Positions 17,468 through 26,234 are shown, counted from the first letter of the stretch. The stretch: 64,000 nucleotides of DNA from Atopostipes suicloacalis DSM 15692 (GCF_900129085.1 NZ_FQUF01000003.1:57784-121783), one strand, 5' to 3'. Notes: generated by a model not told the origin, from the sequence alone. Translations and numbers: made by a program.

Positions 17468-18580
17468 TTAATGACCCTTCATTTCTTGCTCTGCAAGGAG
17501 TGGTACTAAGTTATCGAAAATATGAGTATTCCCATCTGTAATGGAGTATCCGCCATAATAGTCGCTATTTTTATCTGTGATTTGAAATTCCTTCATTCGG
17601 TCATAAAGGGTTTGCGCTAAAACTTCTTCATCCACTTCTAAAGCATATAAAATAAGGAATCCATAAATCGCAGGAGATTCATAGTCGACAGTCGGTTCTT
17701 TTGTTTTGCGGTCATACATGCCATGGACGAGGTCGCGCTTAGTCATTTCATCTTTTATAAATTTTAGGAACTCTTCGGAGCGGTTCCCAACTTGCGCATA
17801 ATGATAAGCAAGAATCGCTTGATCCACAAGGTTCACGTTATCGCTAAAAGTATATTCGTCTTCTTCAACATTGTAAGAAAAGGGGTAAAATCCATTATCT
17901 AGAGGGGCTTTTGTTAACACTTGGGACGTCTCAGCCACTATTCCATCGTCTAACAGCCCTCGATCGACTAACGCATCCATGCCTTGAATATCTATATAAG
18001 ATAAACTGATATCCGAACTGGCCTTGACATATTTTTTATCATAAAAATTCGTGTAAATGTCGTCTGTCACATTATGATTATTTAAATAGTCACTGATTAA
18101 AACAGCTGTCTGCATATATTGATTCGCATCCCATTTTTCATCTGCTAACGCAAGTGCATATAAAATACGAATATCATCAATGAGTGCATTCGCTGAAACA
18201 TCACTTGTGCCATCTTCCTTCAACTTCCAGTTTATAAAACCATCCGCTTCTAAAAAATAACCGGTTAATTGATTGTAAACCCCGTCAAATAAATTCTGGT
18301 CGTTTTTATCTAAAGCATAATACATTAAAAGCCCCAGTGTTTCAGCTAATGCTTCTCTTCCCTTGACAAGGTCTTCATCTTCTTCACCATTATTTTTAAT
18401 ATACGTGGCAACTGTTCCGTTATCATTTACTAACCAACGATAGATAAAGTCTTCAGTTATTTCCGACTCCATTTCCTCTCGCCTTTCATTTAGGGGTTTA
18501 GATTCTTCTCTGCTCATCCAGCCATAAGCCACTCCTAACCCAATTGAAAGGAGAATAACTACAAAGACGATTATTTTCAT
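17468..18580 (-). CDS. GH8-like glycoside hydrolase of the exopolysaccharide operon
   Basis: A secreted or membrane-anchored protein with a single N-terminal helix (IIVFVVILLSIGLGVAYGW) and an alpha/alpha-barrel-like domain. The pattern YRWLVNDNGTVATY...KGREALAETLGLLMYYA and SANALIDDIRILYALALA resembles YdaJ of Bacillus subtilis and PssZ of Listeria, which are GH8-family proteins trimming exopolysaccharide. I prefer the ATG at 18580, preceded by GAGGAAGG; a GTG at 18604 overlapping the epimerase stop is also possible. It is the last gene of the four-gene operon and probably modifies or releases the polymer. Confidence 0.78.
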   Translation of the reverse strand: MKIIVFVVILLSIGLGVAYGWMSREESKPLNERREEMESEITEDFIYRWLVNDNGTVATYIKNNGEEDEDLVKGREALAETLGLLMYYALDKNDQNLFDGVYNQLTGYFLEADGFINWKLKEDGTSDVSANALIDDIRILYALALADEKWDANQYMQTAVLISDYLNNHNVTDDIYTNFYDKKYVKASSDISLSYIDIQGMDALVDRGLLDDGIVAETSQVLTKAPLDNGFYPFSYNVEEDEYTFSDNVNLVDQAILAYHYAQVGNRSEEFLKFIKDEMTKRDLVHGMYDRKTKEPTVDYESPAIYGFLILYALEVDEEVLAQTLYDRMKEFQITDKNSDYYGGYSITDGNTHIFDNLVPLLAEQEMKGH

Positions 18581-18600
18581 GGGCCTTCCTCTTCTACCCT

Positions 18601-19728
18601 TCACACCAATGCAGCCTTTTCTTCTAAGAAGATTTTCTTAATATAGTTTACAATTTGCTCAGCAGAGTTCCCTTGCCCAAACGGATTCCTGATGGCGGCC
18701 ATTTCATCATAAGCGAGGGAATTAGTAATGAGGTGTTGTGCTTCTTTAAAAATCAATTCTTCCGAATTCCCGACAAGTTTCAGCGTTCCAGCGGCTACTC
18801 CTTCTGGTCGTTCTGTTGTATCTCGGGTCACAAGTACAGGCTTCCCAAGGCCTGGCGCTTCCTCTTGAATACCTCCAGAATCTGTAATGACTAGATAAGC
18901 TTTATCCATAGCCTGAATAAATTGAGCATATTCTAAAGGTTCGATTAAATGAATATTTTTATTTTTACCAATTTCATCCAGTGAAATTTTTCGAACTTTT
19001 GGATTTTTATGAATCGGGAAAATAACTTGAACATTACTATGAGCAGTAGTCAGTCGATGAATCGCTCGGAAGACAGATTCCATCGTTCCTAAATTTTCTC
19101 TTCGATGCGAAGTCAGCAGAATCGTCTTTTTCCCATTATTAAAAATCGTTTCAAGTTCGGGTGGGAAAAAGGACTCCCGTTGACTAATCTGTAGTAATAC
19201 ATCAATTACTGTATTCCCCACAACAGCAATGGTCTCTTCTTTTATATTCTCTCGTAACAAATTATCTCTATTTGTATCCGTCGGCGCAAAATGATAAGAC
19301 GCAATTCGCCCAACCATTTGTCGATTGATTTCTTCTGGAAACGGCGAGTGAATATTATGGGTTCTTAGACCTGCTTCAACATGGGCTACTGGAACTTGGT
19401 TTAGATAAGCACTATACGCGCCTACAAAAGTTGTTGTTGTATCTCCATGAACTAACACTAAATCCGGTTGTTCTTGTTGAATAATTTGGCTAATTTTTTG
19501 GATTAATCTCCCCGTTAACTCTTCCAGGGTTTGATTAGCTTGCATAATGTCTAAGTCATAATCAGGAACAATCGCAAAAAGTTCTAGTACTTGATCCAGC
19601 ATTTCTCGATGTTGCGCTGTATTTACTACAATATTGGATATAGCCGGTTCTTTATTCAATGCTTGAACGACCGGTACCATTTTTATTCCTTCGGGCCTTG
19701 TTCCAAAAATTGTCATTGTTTTCAACAT
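18601..19728 (-). CDS. mnaA: UDP-N-acetylglucosamine 2-epimerase (non-hydrolysing)
   Basis: Cytoplasmic GT-B-fold enzyme interconverting UDP-GlcNAc and UDP-ManNAc. Signatures are MTIFGTRPEGIKM at the N-terminus, LVHGDTTT, HVEAGLRT, FPEEINRQ, LTSHRREN and TDSGGIQEEAPGLGKPVL. The ATG at 19728 follows GAGGTG; the longer GTG start at 19737 overlaps the synthase stop. Its place between the synthase and the hydrolase implies that the polymer contains ManNAc, as reported for the Listeria Pss exopolysaccharide. Confidence 0.95.
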   Translation of the reverse strand: MLKTMTIFGTRPEGIKMVPVVQALNKEPAISNIVVNTAQHREMLDQVLELFAIVPDYDLDIMQANQTLEELTGRLIQKISQIIQQEQPDLVLVHGDTTTTFVGAYSAYLNQVPVAHVEAGLRTHNIHSPFPEEINRQMVGRIASYHFAPTDTNRDNLLRENIKEETIAVVGNTVIDVLLQISQRESFFPPELETIFNNGKKTILLTSHRRENLGTMESVFRAIHRLTTAHSNVQVIFPIHKNPKVRKISLDEIGKNKNIHLIEPLEYAQFIQAMDKAYLVITDSGGIQEEAPGLGKPVLVTRDTTERPEGVAAGTLKLVGNSEELIFKEAQHLITNSLAYDEMAAIRNPFGQGNSAEQIVNYIKKIFLEEKAALV

Positions 19729-19733
19729 ATAAC

Positions 19734-21035
19734 TCACCTCTCTGAAGTGCTTTTGGTTTTACCTTTAACAATGGTTTGTTTCATTGGTTGGGAATCAAAT
19801 CGCTCGGTTTTATACCATTTCACTTCTTGATTAAATAAAACTCGCTTCGCTTCTCGGAAAGATGCACTCAATACCAAGACAACCCACATCTGCGAATACA
19901 CAAAATACATCAGGACAACGACTAAAGCATTTATTAAGTTCAATTGTCCTTTTTCGAGACTCAATGCGAGCCAGACTTCCACTAAGAATAGTAAGAAACC
20001 GGTCACGAGAAGAACAATCGAAACATTTCCAATTAAGAGTTCCAAATCAAAGATTAAATTTAAGATAAAGATTAAATGAGAGATTAATATCCCTCCAAAA
20101 AAGAATAAATAGGTAAATAGAAAGTAAAACAAATCCAATCGAACTTTATTGTTCAGCTTTCTAAATTGAAAAAGAAACTTAAAAATTACATATTGGTTAC
20201 CTTGTGCCCATCTCATGCGTTGCTTCCACCAAACGCTTAAGGTTTCTGGTTCCTGTTCCCATGTAATAGCTGCGGGGAAAAAACGAATGTGATACCCTGC
20301 ATTATAGACACGGAAGCTAAGCTCGGTGTCCTCAGAGATAGCTTGCTCATCCCATCCGCCTAACTCTTCAATCACTGAACGACGGATTGCAAAATTCGTT
20401 CCTGGGATTGTCGTCATTTTGAACCAGTGCCAGCGCCCTGCTTGAGCGAGCCATTGGAAGGTCAAGGTTTCAATATTAATAAAACGGGTCAATAAATTTT
20501 CTTTTGCATTCAATACTCTAAATTTACCCACAACCGCTGCTGCTTTTTTATCATTGTTCAGTCCAATAACTAAATTGAAAATCGCTTCTGGTTCTGGTGT
20601 ATTATCTGCATCGTAAACGACAATAACTTCTCCAGTTGAATGTTTTAAGCCTTGATTTAAAGCTCCAGACTTTCCTTTTCCACCCGTTGGCGGTTTGGTG
20701 TGAATCGGTTTGATAAATGGATAACGTTTTGCATATTCATCGACGATAAATCCGGTCTGATCACTTGAGTTATCATTAATTGGAATAATTTCCAATTTAT
20801 CTTTTGGATAGTTTAAATTGATCATTGCTTGAAGCGTGTTCTCAATTACCAATTGTTCATTGTGGGAAGGAATCAATATACTAACAGTCGGTAATTCTCC
20901 TTCACTCTCTGAAAAATTTTTAACATCTTCATCGTGTTTTAAAAATTCTAAATAACCACCTAGCATTAAGAAGATGTGATAAAACAACATGAACCAGAGG
21001 AGAAACAGCGCCAAATATAGGAAAAAATTAGCCAT
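19734..21035 (-). CDS. Processive family 2 glycosyltransferase (exopolysaccharide synthase)
   Basis: A membrane-embedded BcsA/PssC/YdaM-type synthase. An N-terminal helix is followed by the GT-A domain with SILIPSHNE, the D-A-D motif near residue 145, SEDTELSFRVY near 237 and QRMRWAQGN near 275 (the QxxRW motif of processive synthases). Several C-terminal helices would form the export channel. No PilZ domain is present, and no separate c-di-GMP receptor lies in the operon. ATG at 21035 has AAAGGA upstream; a GTG three codons earlier is an alternative. The likely donor is UDP-ManNAc from the next gene, by inference. Confidence 0.9.
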   Translation of the reverse strand: MANFFLYLALFLLWFMLFYHIFLMLGGYLEFLKHDEDVKNFSESEGELPTVSILIPSHNEQLVIENTLQAMINLNYPKDKLEIIPINDNSSDQTGFIVDEYAKRYPFIKPIHTKPPTGGKGKSGALNQGLKHSTGEVIVVYDADNTPEPEAIFNLVIGLNNDKKAAAVVGKFRVLNAKENLLTRFINIETLTFQWLAQAGRWHWFKMTTIPGTNFAIRRSVIEELGGWDEQAISEDTELSFRVYNAGYHIRFFPAAITWEQEPETLSVWWKQRMRWAQGNQYVIFKFLFQFRKLNNKVRLDLFYFLFTYLFFFGGILISHLIFILNLIFDLELLIGNVSIVLLVTGFLLFLVEVWLALSLEKGQLNLINALVVVLMYFVYSQMWVVLVLSASFREAKRVLFNQEVKWYKTERFDSQPMKQTIVKGKTKSTSER

Positions 21036-21071
21036 AATCTGCACAATCCTTTCTTGATAATCCTTTGTCTA

Positions 21072-22826
21072 CTATTTGAGAGGTTTAGCTACATTTTTTT
21101 CTAAGCGTCTTCTTCTCACCACTAAATAAAATGTAAAACTAAGAAACATTAGAACAGCAGTTATTCCGAGTACAGCGATGACCCAAGTGATGATGATAAC
21201 GATTTCAATCATATGGTAGTACACATAATTCTTTGAGGTTCTCATCAATCCTAAATTATTCACTTGAGCATTAATCTCACCATTTCCACTTTGGATGTTT
21301 ACATGATCAACCACTACGGTATTTTTCATTTCTTTTAGATCGATCCACTCAATATTTTTAATTTTTTCCATTTCATCCAACACTTCTCGTAGCCCTTCAA
21401 CTCCTAGATAAGGATGGTAAAAAGCTCCAATCATTCCACCTTTGAGCAACTGGTAATACTCAGCCGATTCCATCATATCTTTTACTGGTTCTTCGGCTTC
21501 GGGCTGAACGTAACCAATAGTCTCAGGTAGTAAAAGCATCCCATTTAACATGGTTGGTTGTGTTGCATAAGGTGTGGTATCCATAATCTCCCAATCTTCA
21601 TCACTTAATTGGACTTGCCCAACATAAGTAGAGAAATAATCCGAAACGACTTGGTATCCATTTTGCGACATGGTGTAGTGAGGAGCTTCGAAAGCAAGAG
21701 GATAGAGCCCATAATTGGCTAATTCTTGCACCCCTTTTGTTAAGCGTTCTTCGATATATTTCCGCTCATATTCTTTGTTCTTTGTTTGATGAGCTTCATA
21801 TTTTTCTGGGCTTTCAAAGTCGTCTTCTACAAGTTGTGTCACTTCATCTTCTGGACCATGATAAATGGGCATCTGATTCTCCACATCCCAAAATTCAAAG
21901 CCTTCTCCTGTTTCCGAATCTCGGAATTGATGGGTGTAACCGTGGAGGACAACACTTCCACCATTATTTTGCATATATTTAAGCACTTTGAGCACTTCTC
22001 TTTGGTCTTCAAAGTGATATCTTCTTCCGCTATCAGGATCTGTATATACGGGTATCACAGCAATCATATAAGGAGTATCCCGTTTCGCTAACTCCTCGGC
22101 TGCAGCCATTAAACGTTTTGGATCGCTTAGCGGATGAACATCTTCTAAACGAATATAAGCTGGCGTATTATCATTCGACTCAACATCAAAAAAGGTATTT
22201 AAGACTTGCGAGAAATAAATGGAATACGGCCGGTCAAAGGAATCTGCCGATAAATAATAATTTTTATCTTTTCGCATTATTAATGGAACTTTCCCTTCAT
22301 CGCCATCCCCTTCTACGAGAACTTCTGTCCCTTCATCTAAAACTGTTTCAAAAACAATGCTTGGATTAATTTCTATTGATTTTTCTTGATCTCCAAGATA
22401 ATCAATCGTTGTAATTGTAGTTTCTTCGCCCACTTGAAGGAAAGAATATTTGTCTCCTAATTGTTCAGTATTATAACTAATCGCCATTGTTGGACCCTCA
22501 AACGAAGAAACAAGCTCCGCAACCGATGGAGATAATTTTTCTTTTATATGCCCGTAATAAAAAAGATGCGTTTTGTCTTCTAAGTCCTCTTGTTCTAAAT
22601 GATGGACATTGATATATTCAATATTATTTGAAAAATGTCCTACAGATAAATCAAGCATGCGTATATTTTCGTCTACTTCCCAATGTTCCGTTGAATAAAC
22701 AACCAGTACATTTGTATCCAGATTGATTTTTACAATCTCTTCTTCCAGTGCATTGACTGTTCTTCCACCAAGCCCCAATAAAATTACCATCAAAAGAATT
22801 AAAACTGCTATAATCTTTTTCCTCAT
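21072..22826 (-). CDS. DUF2334 polysaccharide deacetylase-like protein of the exopolysaccharide operon
   Basis: A 584-residue membrane protein with a signal/anchor helix at the N-terminus, a large extracytoplasmic region and one C-terminal helix followed by RRRRLEKN. The middle has YIRLEDVHP, VVLHGYTHQ and GAFYHPYLG, matching DUF2334 (YdaL/PssB-like), a divergent NodB deacetylase fold. I chose ATG at 22826 (MRKKIIAVLIL), which follows AAAGGGGAC. It is the first gene of the operon, so it probably acts on the nascent polymer outside the membrane. Deacetylase activity is inferred from fold, not proven. Confidence 0.85.
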   Translation of the reverse strand: MRKKIIAVLILLMVILLGLGGRTVNALEEEIVKINLDTNVLVVYSTEHWEVDENIRMLDLSVGHFSNNIEYINVHHLEQEDLEDKTHLFYYGHIKEKLSPSVAELVSSFEGPTMAISYNTEQLGDKYSFLQVGEETTITTIDYLGDQEKSIEINPSIVFETVLDEGTEVLVEGDGDEGKVPLIMRKDKNYYLSADSFDRPYSIYFSQVLNTFFDVESNDNTPAYIRLEDVHPLSDPKRLMAAAEELAKRDTPYMIAVIPVYTDPDSGRRYHFEDQREVLKVLKYMQNNGGSVVLHGYTHQFRDSETGEGFEFWDVENQMPIYHGPEDEVTQLVEDDFESPEKYEAHQTKNKEYERKYIEERLTKGVQELANYGLYPLAFEAPHYTMSQNGYQVVSDYFSTYVGQVQLSDEDWEIMDTTPYATQPTMLNGMLLLPETIGYVQPEAEEPVKDMMESAEYYQLLKGGMIGAFYHPYLGVEGLREVLDEMEKIKNIEWIDLKEMKNTVVVDHVNIQSGNGEINAQVNNLGLMRTSKNYVYYHMIEIVIIITWVIAVLGITAVLMFLSFTFYLVVRRRRLEKNVAKPLK

Positions 22827-23035
22827 AGTAAGTCCCCTTTGCTTTTTTCCTTTTCCATCTTTTTCCATAACGACTGTGATGAGGGATACCTTCAGATAAG
22901 AAAAACATGCATGTACATAAAATTAATAGATTGATGTTCTTTCGTGGTTATTTTCTAATCATTTAAGCATATACGAGAGTGATTTTAAATCTCTTACGTG
23001 AATAAATATAAAGTTATGCATTTTTAATATCATAC

Positions 23036-23050
23036 GTGCTTATAAAGCAC
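23036..23050. promoter_or_regulatory. Palindrome in the divergent region between exopolysaccharide operon and XRE regulator
   Basis: GTGCTT-ATA-AAGCAC is a perfect inverted repeat. It lies in the 320-base AT-rich space (22827-23148) between the operon and the regulator gene. A partial copy (ATGTGCTATAT) lies at 23102-23112. These could be XRE binding sites controlling both directions. No sure -35/-10 pair was picked out. Confidence 0.4.
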
Positions 23051-23148
23051 ATGTAAAGTAAAATATACTTTTTGTATAAAGTATTTATATTTTTTTGAAA
23101 TATGTGCTATATTTAATGAGTAGAAATTGAAGGAAATGTGGGGATATT

Positions 23149-23532
23149 ATGGGGTTTTCGAACCGTTTAGAGACATTAAGAAAAAGTATTAACTTATCGC
23201 AAGAAGAATTAGCTAAAATTTTAAATATTGATCGAACTTCAATCGTTCATTATGAAAATAGTAAGAGTGGAAGAATACCAAGACCTGATACTCTGGAAGA
23301 AATTGCGAATTTCTTTGGCGTGAGCATTGATTACCTATTGGATCGAACAGATAATAAAGAAGTTACTATTGAAGAAGAAGGTTTTATTTCAGATACAGAT
23401 GATTTATCTCTAGCAGAATTGCAAAAAAAATACCAGATCACTGTGGATGGTGAGCCGGCATCGGATGAAGAATTAGAAGGAGCTATTGATTTTATTCGAT
23501 CTCTACGTGAGAAGAATTCGTTTCCTCAGTGA
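23149..23532 (+). CDS. XRE-family transcriptional regulator
   Basis: A 127-residue protein. Residues 5-65 form a Cro/CI helix-turn-helix (LRKSINLSQEELAKILNIDR... SIDYLLDRTD). The C-terminus (KKYQITVDGEPASDEELEGAIDFIRSLR) matches a tail found in many short Bacillota XRE repressors. It is divergent from the exopolysaccharide operon and may control it, as SinR controls matrix genes in Bacillus, but this is inference from position. GGGGAT precedes the ATG. Confidence 0.88.
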   Translation: MGFSNRLETLRKSINLSQEELAKILNIDRTSIVHYENSKSGRIPRPDTLEEIANFFGVSIDYLLDRTDNKEVTIEEEGFISDTDDLSLAELQKKYQITVDGEPASDEELEGAIDFIRSLREKNSFPQ

Positions 23533-23626
23533 CGATTTCATTTATCAAGTCTAGTAATTCGTTCTGTTCTTTTTCTATCACTAATTTACACAACAGTTCT
23601 AATAAATCAATTGATTCCTTTTCCAT
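23492..23626 (-). CDS. Possible 44-residue helical small protein, convergent with the XRE gene
   Basis: An ATG at 23626 preceded by GGGAGCTGACTGCA opens a 44-codon frame ending at 23492. It overlaps the tail of the XRE gene by 41 bases on the other strand. The product (MEKESIDLLELLCKLV...) is acidic, leucine-rich and predicted helical, resembling small anti-repressor or dimerisation peptides in general character only. No family was recognised. It could be a chance frame. Confidence 0.35.
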   Translation of the reverse strand: MEKESIDLLELLCKLVIEKEQNELLDLINEIVTEETNSSHVEIE

Positions 23627-23894
23627 TGCAGTCAGCTCCCTAGTAAAAAATATGTATGAGAGTCAGTAGATATGAATTAATTTCAATTATTAGATGTTAA
23701 AATCATTATATCGTATATTGATTTTAAATACAAAGAATAATTTTCATGTAGTGATATATATCGTGTACTATAGATACAAAAGGATAAAAAAGATGAAGAG
23801 TAAAAGATTAAAATAGACGATTTCCTGTGTTATGTAAGGAATATCGTCTTTTTGTTTTACAAGTCATAGGATATTGACTAACTTAATAGGTTAC

Positions 23895-24141
23895 CCTAAC
23901 AAGTGGAGATGTTTTTTATGCTTACTTGTGAGGATAGAGCGGTTATCCTTACAAGTGGGACTGTTTTTTATGCTTACTTGTGAGGATAGAGTAGTTATCC
24001 TTACAAGTGGAGCTCAGTTTTATGCTTACTTGTGAGGATAGAGTAGTTATCCTTACAAGTAGGACTGTTTTTTATGCTTACTTGTGAGGATAGAGAGGTT
24101 ACCTTAACAAGTAGGGCTCAATTTTATACTCACTTGTTAGG
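23895..24141. repeat. Five tandem 52-bp hairpin repeats
   Basis: Left arms CCTWACAAGT begin at 23895, 23947, 23999, 24051 and 24102, a period of 52 (last step 51 because of one extra A). Each is followed after about 19 bases (GGGACTGTTTTTTATGCTT and variants) by the right arm ACTTGTGAGG; the last copy has ACTTGTTAGG. The junctions also pair, ACTTGTGAGGATA with TTATCCTTACAAGT, so the array can fold in two alternative registers. The outermost arms (CCTAACAAGT and ACTTGTTAGG) are exact complements of each other. No gene lies within 23627-24253; a terminator follows the array. Confidence 0.93.
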
Positions 24142-24202
24142 TATTCCCGAGATATGTAAAGTTATTTTTAATACAATTAATAAAATTATTATTTTCATAT
24201 CA

Positions 24203-24248
24203 AAAAAGCCCCACTCTAGAAGTTACACATTTCTAGAGTGAGGCTTTT
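24203..24248 (-). terminator. Terminator of the exonuclease gene
   Basis: AAAAGCC-C-ACTCTAGAA pairs with TTCTAGAGTG-A-GGCTTTT, giving a stem of about 17 bp. The complement of CAAAAAAG gives the U-run on the reverse strand. Confidence 0.88.
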
Positions 24249-24253
24249 CTACT

Positions 24254-24877
24254 TTAATCTTTTTCTTGCATGGTCTTACAATAGTAATAAAGCGCACCGG
24301 TCACTAAACAATCTTCAATCGCATTATGAGAACCTACATCAATACCTAGGTAATATTTTAAAGTCGGTAATTTATAATTCGGCAAACCCGCAATACTCGC
24401 GCGAGCTAATTTTACCGTATCAATCACTTTGAAACTTTCATGGTCAATTTCATGTCGCTTCAAATTTTCCAGTAAAAATTTCATATCAAAAGATGCATTA
24501 TGTGCGACAATTGTTTCATCTTTTAAAAATTCGTTTAATTCGTGTAAGGACTGTTGAATGGGAGGCGCGCCCATGACCATTTCAGTAGATATACCGGTTA
24601 ACTCTGTAATTTTCCATGGAATCGAATAAAAGGGTTCTACAAAACGTTCAAAACGGTCCACTTCATTTCCATTTCTAAATTTTACGGCACCTATTTGAAT
24701 GATTTCATGATTTTCTGCACTAAAACCCGTCGTTTCAAAATCTAAAGTTGTAATGTCATTATCTAATGTTAAGGATTTTATAGGAATTCCTCCTCCTGTT
24801 GATTTTAAATACCACTCTATTTTATCATAAAATTCACTTATTGAATATCTTCCGTTGATATTCTTTACAGGCTTCAA
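24254..24877 (-). CDS. DnaQ-like 3'-5' exonuclease
   Basis: A 207-residue protein with the DEDDh exonuclease motifs: TLDFETTG (residues 45-52), IVAHNASFDMKFL near 122 and GSHNAIEDCLVTG near 182. It belongs to the DNA polymerase III epsilon/PolC exonuclease superfamily and probably works alone in DNA repair or turnover. About 40 extra residues (with EFYDKIEWYLKSTGGG) precede the domain. The start is a TTG at 24877 with no obvious ribosome site, so the N-terminus is uncertain. It is a single-gene unit. Confidence 0.88.
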   Translation of the reverse strand: MKPVKNINGRYSISEFYDKIEWYLKSTGGGIPIKSLTLDNDITTLDFETTGFSAENHEIIQIGAVKFRNGNEVDRFERFVEPFYSIPWKITELTGISTEMVMGAPPIQQSLHELNEFLKDETIVAHNASFDMKFLLENLKRHEIDHESFKVIDTVKLARASIAGLPNYKLPTLKYYLGIDVGSHNAIEDCLVTGALYYYCKTMQEKD

Positions 24878-24984
24878 AAGGTTTAAATTGTTATTCTACG
24901 CTTAGTCTGCTAGGCTTAGTTTGTATAATAACCAATAAGCACTCAATATGAGCTGTTTTGGTAAAAAAGAATGGAGGAACGAAT

Positions 24985-25515
24985 TTGCGTTTAAAGAATC
25001 ATAAAGTTATTTCGTTAGTTGATCATGATTTTGATGATTTAGAACTATGGTATCCTGTTATCCGCTTGCGCGAAGAAGGTGCTCAAGTTGATTTGGTAGG
25101 TCCAGAAACGAACGAAACGTATATTGGAAAAGATGGCGTCCCGGTTGAATCCGATTATGCTTACGGTGATGTTAACCCTGAGGAATATGATGCGGTGATT
25201 ATTCCTGGTGGATGGGCGCCAGATAAAATTCGCCGTTATGATGAAGTGAAGAACATTGTCAAACATATGAATGACAACAACAAAACGATTGGACAAATCT
25301 GTCATGCCGGCTGGGTAACCATTTCTGCAGATATTTTAGAAGGAAAAACAGTAACCAGTACTCCAGGGATTAAAGATGATATGACCAACGCTGGAGCGAC
25401 ATGGGTAAACGAGCCCGTGGTAACAGATGGTCAGCTAGTTTCCAGCCGAAGACCACCTGATTTACCTGAATATTTACCAGAACTCATTAAAGTAATGGAA
25501 GAATATCATCGTTAA
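24985..25515 (+). CDS. DJ-1/PfpI family protein (protease/deglycase type)
   Basis: A 177-residue cytoplasmic protein of the PfpI/YhbO group. It has the conserved Glu in DLELWYPV, DAVIIPGGWAPDKIR, and the nucleophile elbow IGQICHAGW with Cys followed by His. Members act as deglycases, glyoxalases or hydrolases in stress defence; which applies here is unknown. I chose a TTG start at 24985 with GGAGG eight bases upstream; the longer frame from 24958 would include that site. Monocistronic, with a hairpin behind it. Confidence 0.9.
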   Translation: MRLKNHKVISLVDHDFDDLELWYPVIRLREEGAQVDLVGPETNETYIGKDGVPVESDYAYGDVNPEEYDAVIIPGGWAPDKIRRYDEVKNIVKHMNDNNKTIGQICHAGWVTISADILEGKTVTSTPGIKDDMTNAGATWVNEPVVTDGQLVSSRRPPDLPEYLPELIKVMEEYHR

Positions 25516-25563
25516 AATTTGAATGAGTCGGAAGATTAATACCCTACTATCAGAATACTAAAT

Positions 25564-25615
25564 GATATGACCTCCAAAATGTTAGCTTTTAACTCTAACT
25601 TTCGGGGGTCATATT
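25564..25615 (+). terminator. Terminator-like hairpin after the PfpI gene
   Basis: ATATGACCTCC pairs with GGGGGTCATAT (one GU pair) around a loop that itself contains GTTAG/CTAAC. The U-tract is poor (ATTAAT). Confidence 0.6.
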
Positions 25616-25738
25616 AATCTAATTTGAAATTGCTTAATCACTAAATAAATTAATCTTTCATTAACTGAAAAATATAATTTTTAAAAAACGAACTAATTAA
25701 ATGACTAACTAGATAAATAAATTAATACAATCTTTAAA

Positions 25739-25771
25739 CAAAAAAGACTAACTAAAAGTTTTAGTTAATCT
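25739..25771 (-). terminator. Terminator after the small membrane protein gene
   Basis: On the reverse strand GATTAACTAAAA pairs with TTTTAGTTAGTC, followed by TTTTTTG. The rest of 25516-25848 shows nothing recognisable. Confidence 0.7.
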
Positions 25772-25848
25772 TAAAGTAAATATCTTATATATTTTTACTG
25801 AGCATGATTTAAATTTAAAAAATATTTTAAATACCTTCGTTATTTCTC

Positions 25849-26076
25849 TCAAGAATTATACCCAAACATAACAACAAAAATGGCTGAGAAGAAGGATATT
25901 ATAAGTAAAACAATGCCTAGTATGAGAGTTAGTATTTTTGCTAATTTATTTTCAGCGAGGATTTTCATTCCACTTACGATTAAAGCAATGCCTGCAAGAA
26001 ATAAGAAAAAGAATAGGATAAGAAGGATATTCTTTATTGGAAAGTTTTCTATAGGAAACTGATTAATGAATTTCAT
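25849..26076 (-). CDS. Small two-helix membrane protein
   Basis: A 75-residue protein with two hydrophobic stretches ([19 protein letters not shown] and [24 protein letters not shown]). Its ATG overlaps the TGA of the carotenoid desaturase remnant as ATGA, so it was once the next gene of that operon. No family was recognised. Whether it is still expressed is unclear, because the upstream gene and probably the promoter are gone. Confidence 0.55.
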   Translation of the reverse strand: MKFINQFPIENFPIKNILLILFFFLFLAGIALIVSGMKILAENKLAKILTLILGIVLLIISFFSAIFVVMFGYNS

Positions 26077-26234
26077 GTTTTCACTCCATTTTTCAATTGA
26101 TTGTAAAACTTTTTTGTAGTATTGGTTCCTGAAAGGACAACCATCGGCATGCCGCCTCCAGGGTTTACGCTTCCACCAGCAAAATATAAATTATCAAAAG
26201 CGGCACTTTTCTTAAATATTTTTAAACTTAAGCT
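26073..26234 (-). pseudogene. crtN: Remnant of a carotenoid desaturase gene (CrtN/CrtI type), C-terminus only
   Basis: A 53-codon frame between an in-frame TAA and a TGA encodes [20 protein letters not shown] followed by VLSG. This is the FAD-binding C-terminal signature of phytoene and dehydrosqualene desaturases. About 450 residues of the N-terminal part are missing, and the DNA to the right shows no more of the gene. The cell or an ancestor therefore carried a C30/C40 carotenoid pathway here that was deleted. No crtM partner is visible. Confidence 0.8.

Noticed and set aside
23895..24141. CRISPR array
   Set aside because: The units are near-identical over their full 52 bases with no unique spacers, and no cas genes are nearby. 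It is a tandem hairpin repeat.
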